Part shown: piece by piece, positions 63,315 through 64,000 of the stretch | How the letters are laid out: each line of letters opens with the position of its first letter | How positions within the stretch are numbered: the first letter of the stretch is position 1 | NCBI GenBank assembly: GCA_023014485.1 | Contig: JAJOZX010000880.1 | Location: 257,501 to 321,500, forward strand | Reading direction: 5' to 3' | Length of the DNA: 64,000 nt | Source: Bathynomus jamesi | Lineage: Eukaryota > Arthropoda > Malacostraca > Isopoda > Cirolanidae | Program-made: the position numbers and the translations under genes | The notes under the pieces: generated by a model | Told to the model about the DNA's origin: nothing | Seen by the model: the letters and a program-made list of their open reading frames with translations, nothing else | Databases searched by the model: none

Positions 63315-64000
63315 TATATATCGAGATTGCTTGAAAATTTTTGCGTTTTACCTTTGAGATGTCCTCTGAGGAAAAATATTTACTTGCTTTGTTACTAAAT
63401 AATAAAACAATGTTTTTCACAAAATTTGAAAATAAGAAGGCCTATATTGCGTTCATGTATTTTTGTGTGTCCACTTCACAATTCATAAATTTCTTTTTAA
63501 AATAATGGGGGCTTCGAAACGAGGCTTAGGCAAGCCTATATAGCCTATTAGTATCTTTACATATTAAATACCAAAAGTAAAAATAAACTCTATGTTCTAA
63601 TTATACTACTTATAGGCTTCATCTCATAAATATCATTATCATTTATTTATTATTTACTATACTCCAGATTTTGTCTGGTTGTTTGGCCTTGACAGGTCCT
63701 GAGGTCTGGTTCTGAGAAAAGTAAGTGCGTCTTTGCAATTTTTTGCTTATGCTAGCTCGACAATACTTAATACGATTTAATATTATTTACGTATTCCTTC
63801 GGCTTGACATTAACTGAACCCATGAAGAAATTCCACATAAACTGGATCATTTGACCTCCAAAGAGTAGACAACTCTGCATCACATACGAATCCCGCATTG
63901 TATTGTCACAAGCTTGCTTCTGGATAAGTTTGGGTCTTAGATAATATAAAGTACTAAACATACCAAAAACTAAACGGGTTTTGACATAAAATGTTTGTGT
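63315..64000. other. No gene seen
   Basis: AT-rich, no recognised coding or mobile content to the window edge. Confidence 0.45.

Overview
The window is a repeat-dominated stretch of an animal nuclear genome. It is most consistent with an arthropod, and a large, repeat-rich crustacean (decapod-like) is my best guess. Supporting signs are AT-rich DNA packed with long (TA)n, (GT)n and (GA)n microsatellites, frequent degenerate TTAGG-type runs, many Tc1/mariner-like and hAT transposons, 5S-rRNA-derived and tRNA-derived SINEs, several LINEs, and no bacterial-style gene packing. The species call is inference. I see no tRNA or rRNA gene and no CRISPR array.

The one host coding feature I trust is a short minus-strand exon at 16005-16090 with both splice sites. 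It encodes a piece resembling the start of an F-BAR domain, nearest to the NOSTRIN type. The surrounding tens of kb are therefore probably intron or gene flank. Weaker host candidates are a possible first exon at 44696-44751 (minus), a TATA/Inr promoter-like site at 42695-42770 and an X-box-like motif at 35123-35136.

Layout. 1-5.2 kb: an inverted repeat carrying a LINE scrap encloses a Tc1/mariner-like element, followed by a hAT transposase scrap, a deleted Tc1 copy and a long-TIR derivative. 5.2-10.9 kb: a three-level nest, with LINE-A split by LINE-B (13-bp target duplication) and LINE-B split by a hAT element (8-bp target duplication). LINE-B keeps a long gag-like ORF1 with three zinc knuckles. 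11-15.3 kb: small MITEs, a tRNA-type SINE, a decayed DD41D transposon and a 5S SINE. 16-18.5 kb: the F-BAR exon, then another three-level nest of DNA transposons. 21-29.4 kb: LINE scrap, long-TIR element, palindromic repeat, hAT MITEs, SINEs and a broken mariner-like transposon. 29.5-32.1 kb: a nearly intact Tigger (pogo) element, one frameshift short of a full transposase. 32-40 kb: two large palindromes, MITEs, and a transposon whose transposase is split by LINE-C. 40-47.5 kb: mostly low-repeat DNA. 47.5-54 kb: LINE-A and LINE-C copies plus palindromes. 57.5-58.2 kb: a 41-bp minisatellite. 58.9-60.2 kb: a hAT element. 60.5-62.1 kb: three tandem 462-bp units containing a transposon end. 62.6-63.3 kb: two more hairpins and a MITE.

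Three themes recur. Unrelated families repeatedly begin CAGGGTG at a TA, usually beside a (TA)n tract. Perfect or near-perfect palindromes occur in several families, one with an asymmetric loop found in both orientations and one with hammerhead-like CTGANGA/GAAA cores suggestive of Penelope-like retroelement ends. Nested insertions with clean target duplications let the order of events be read directly.
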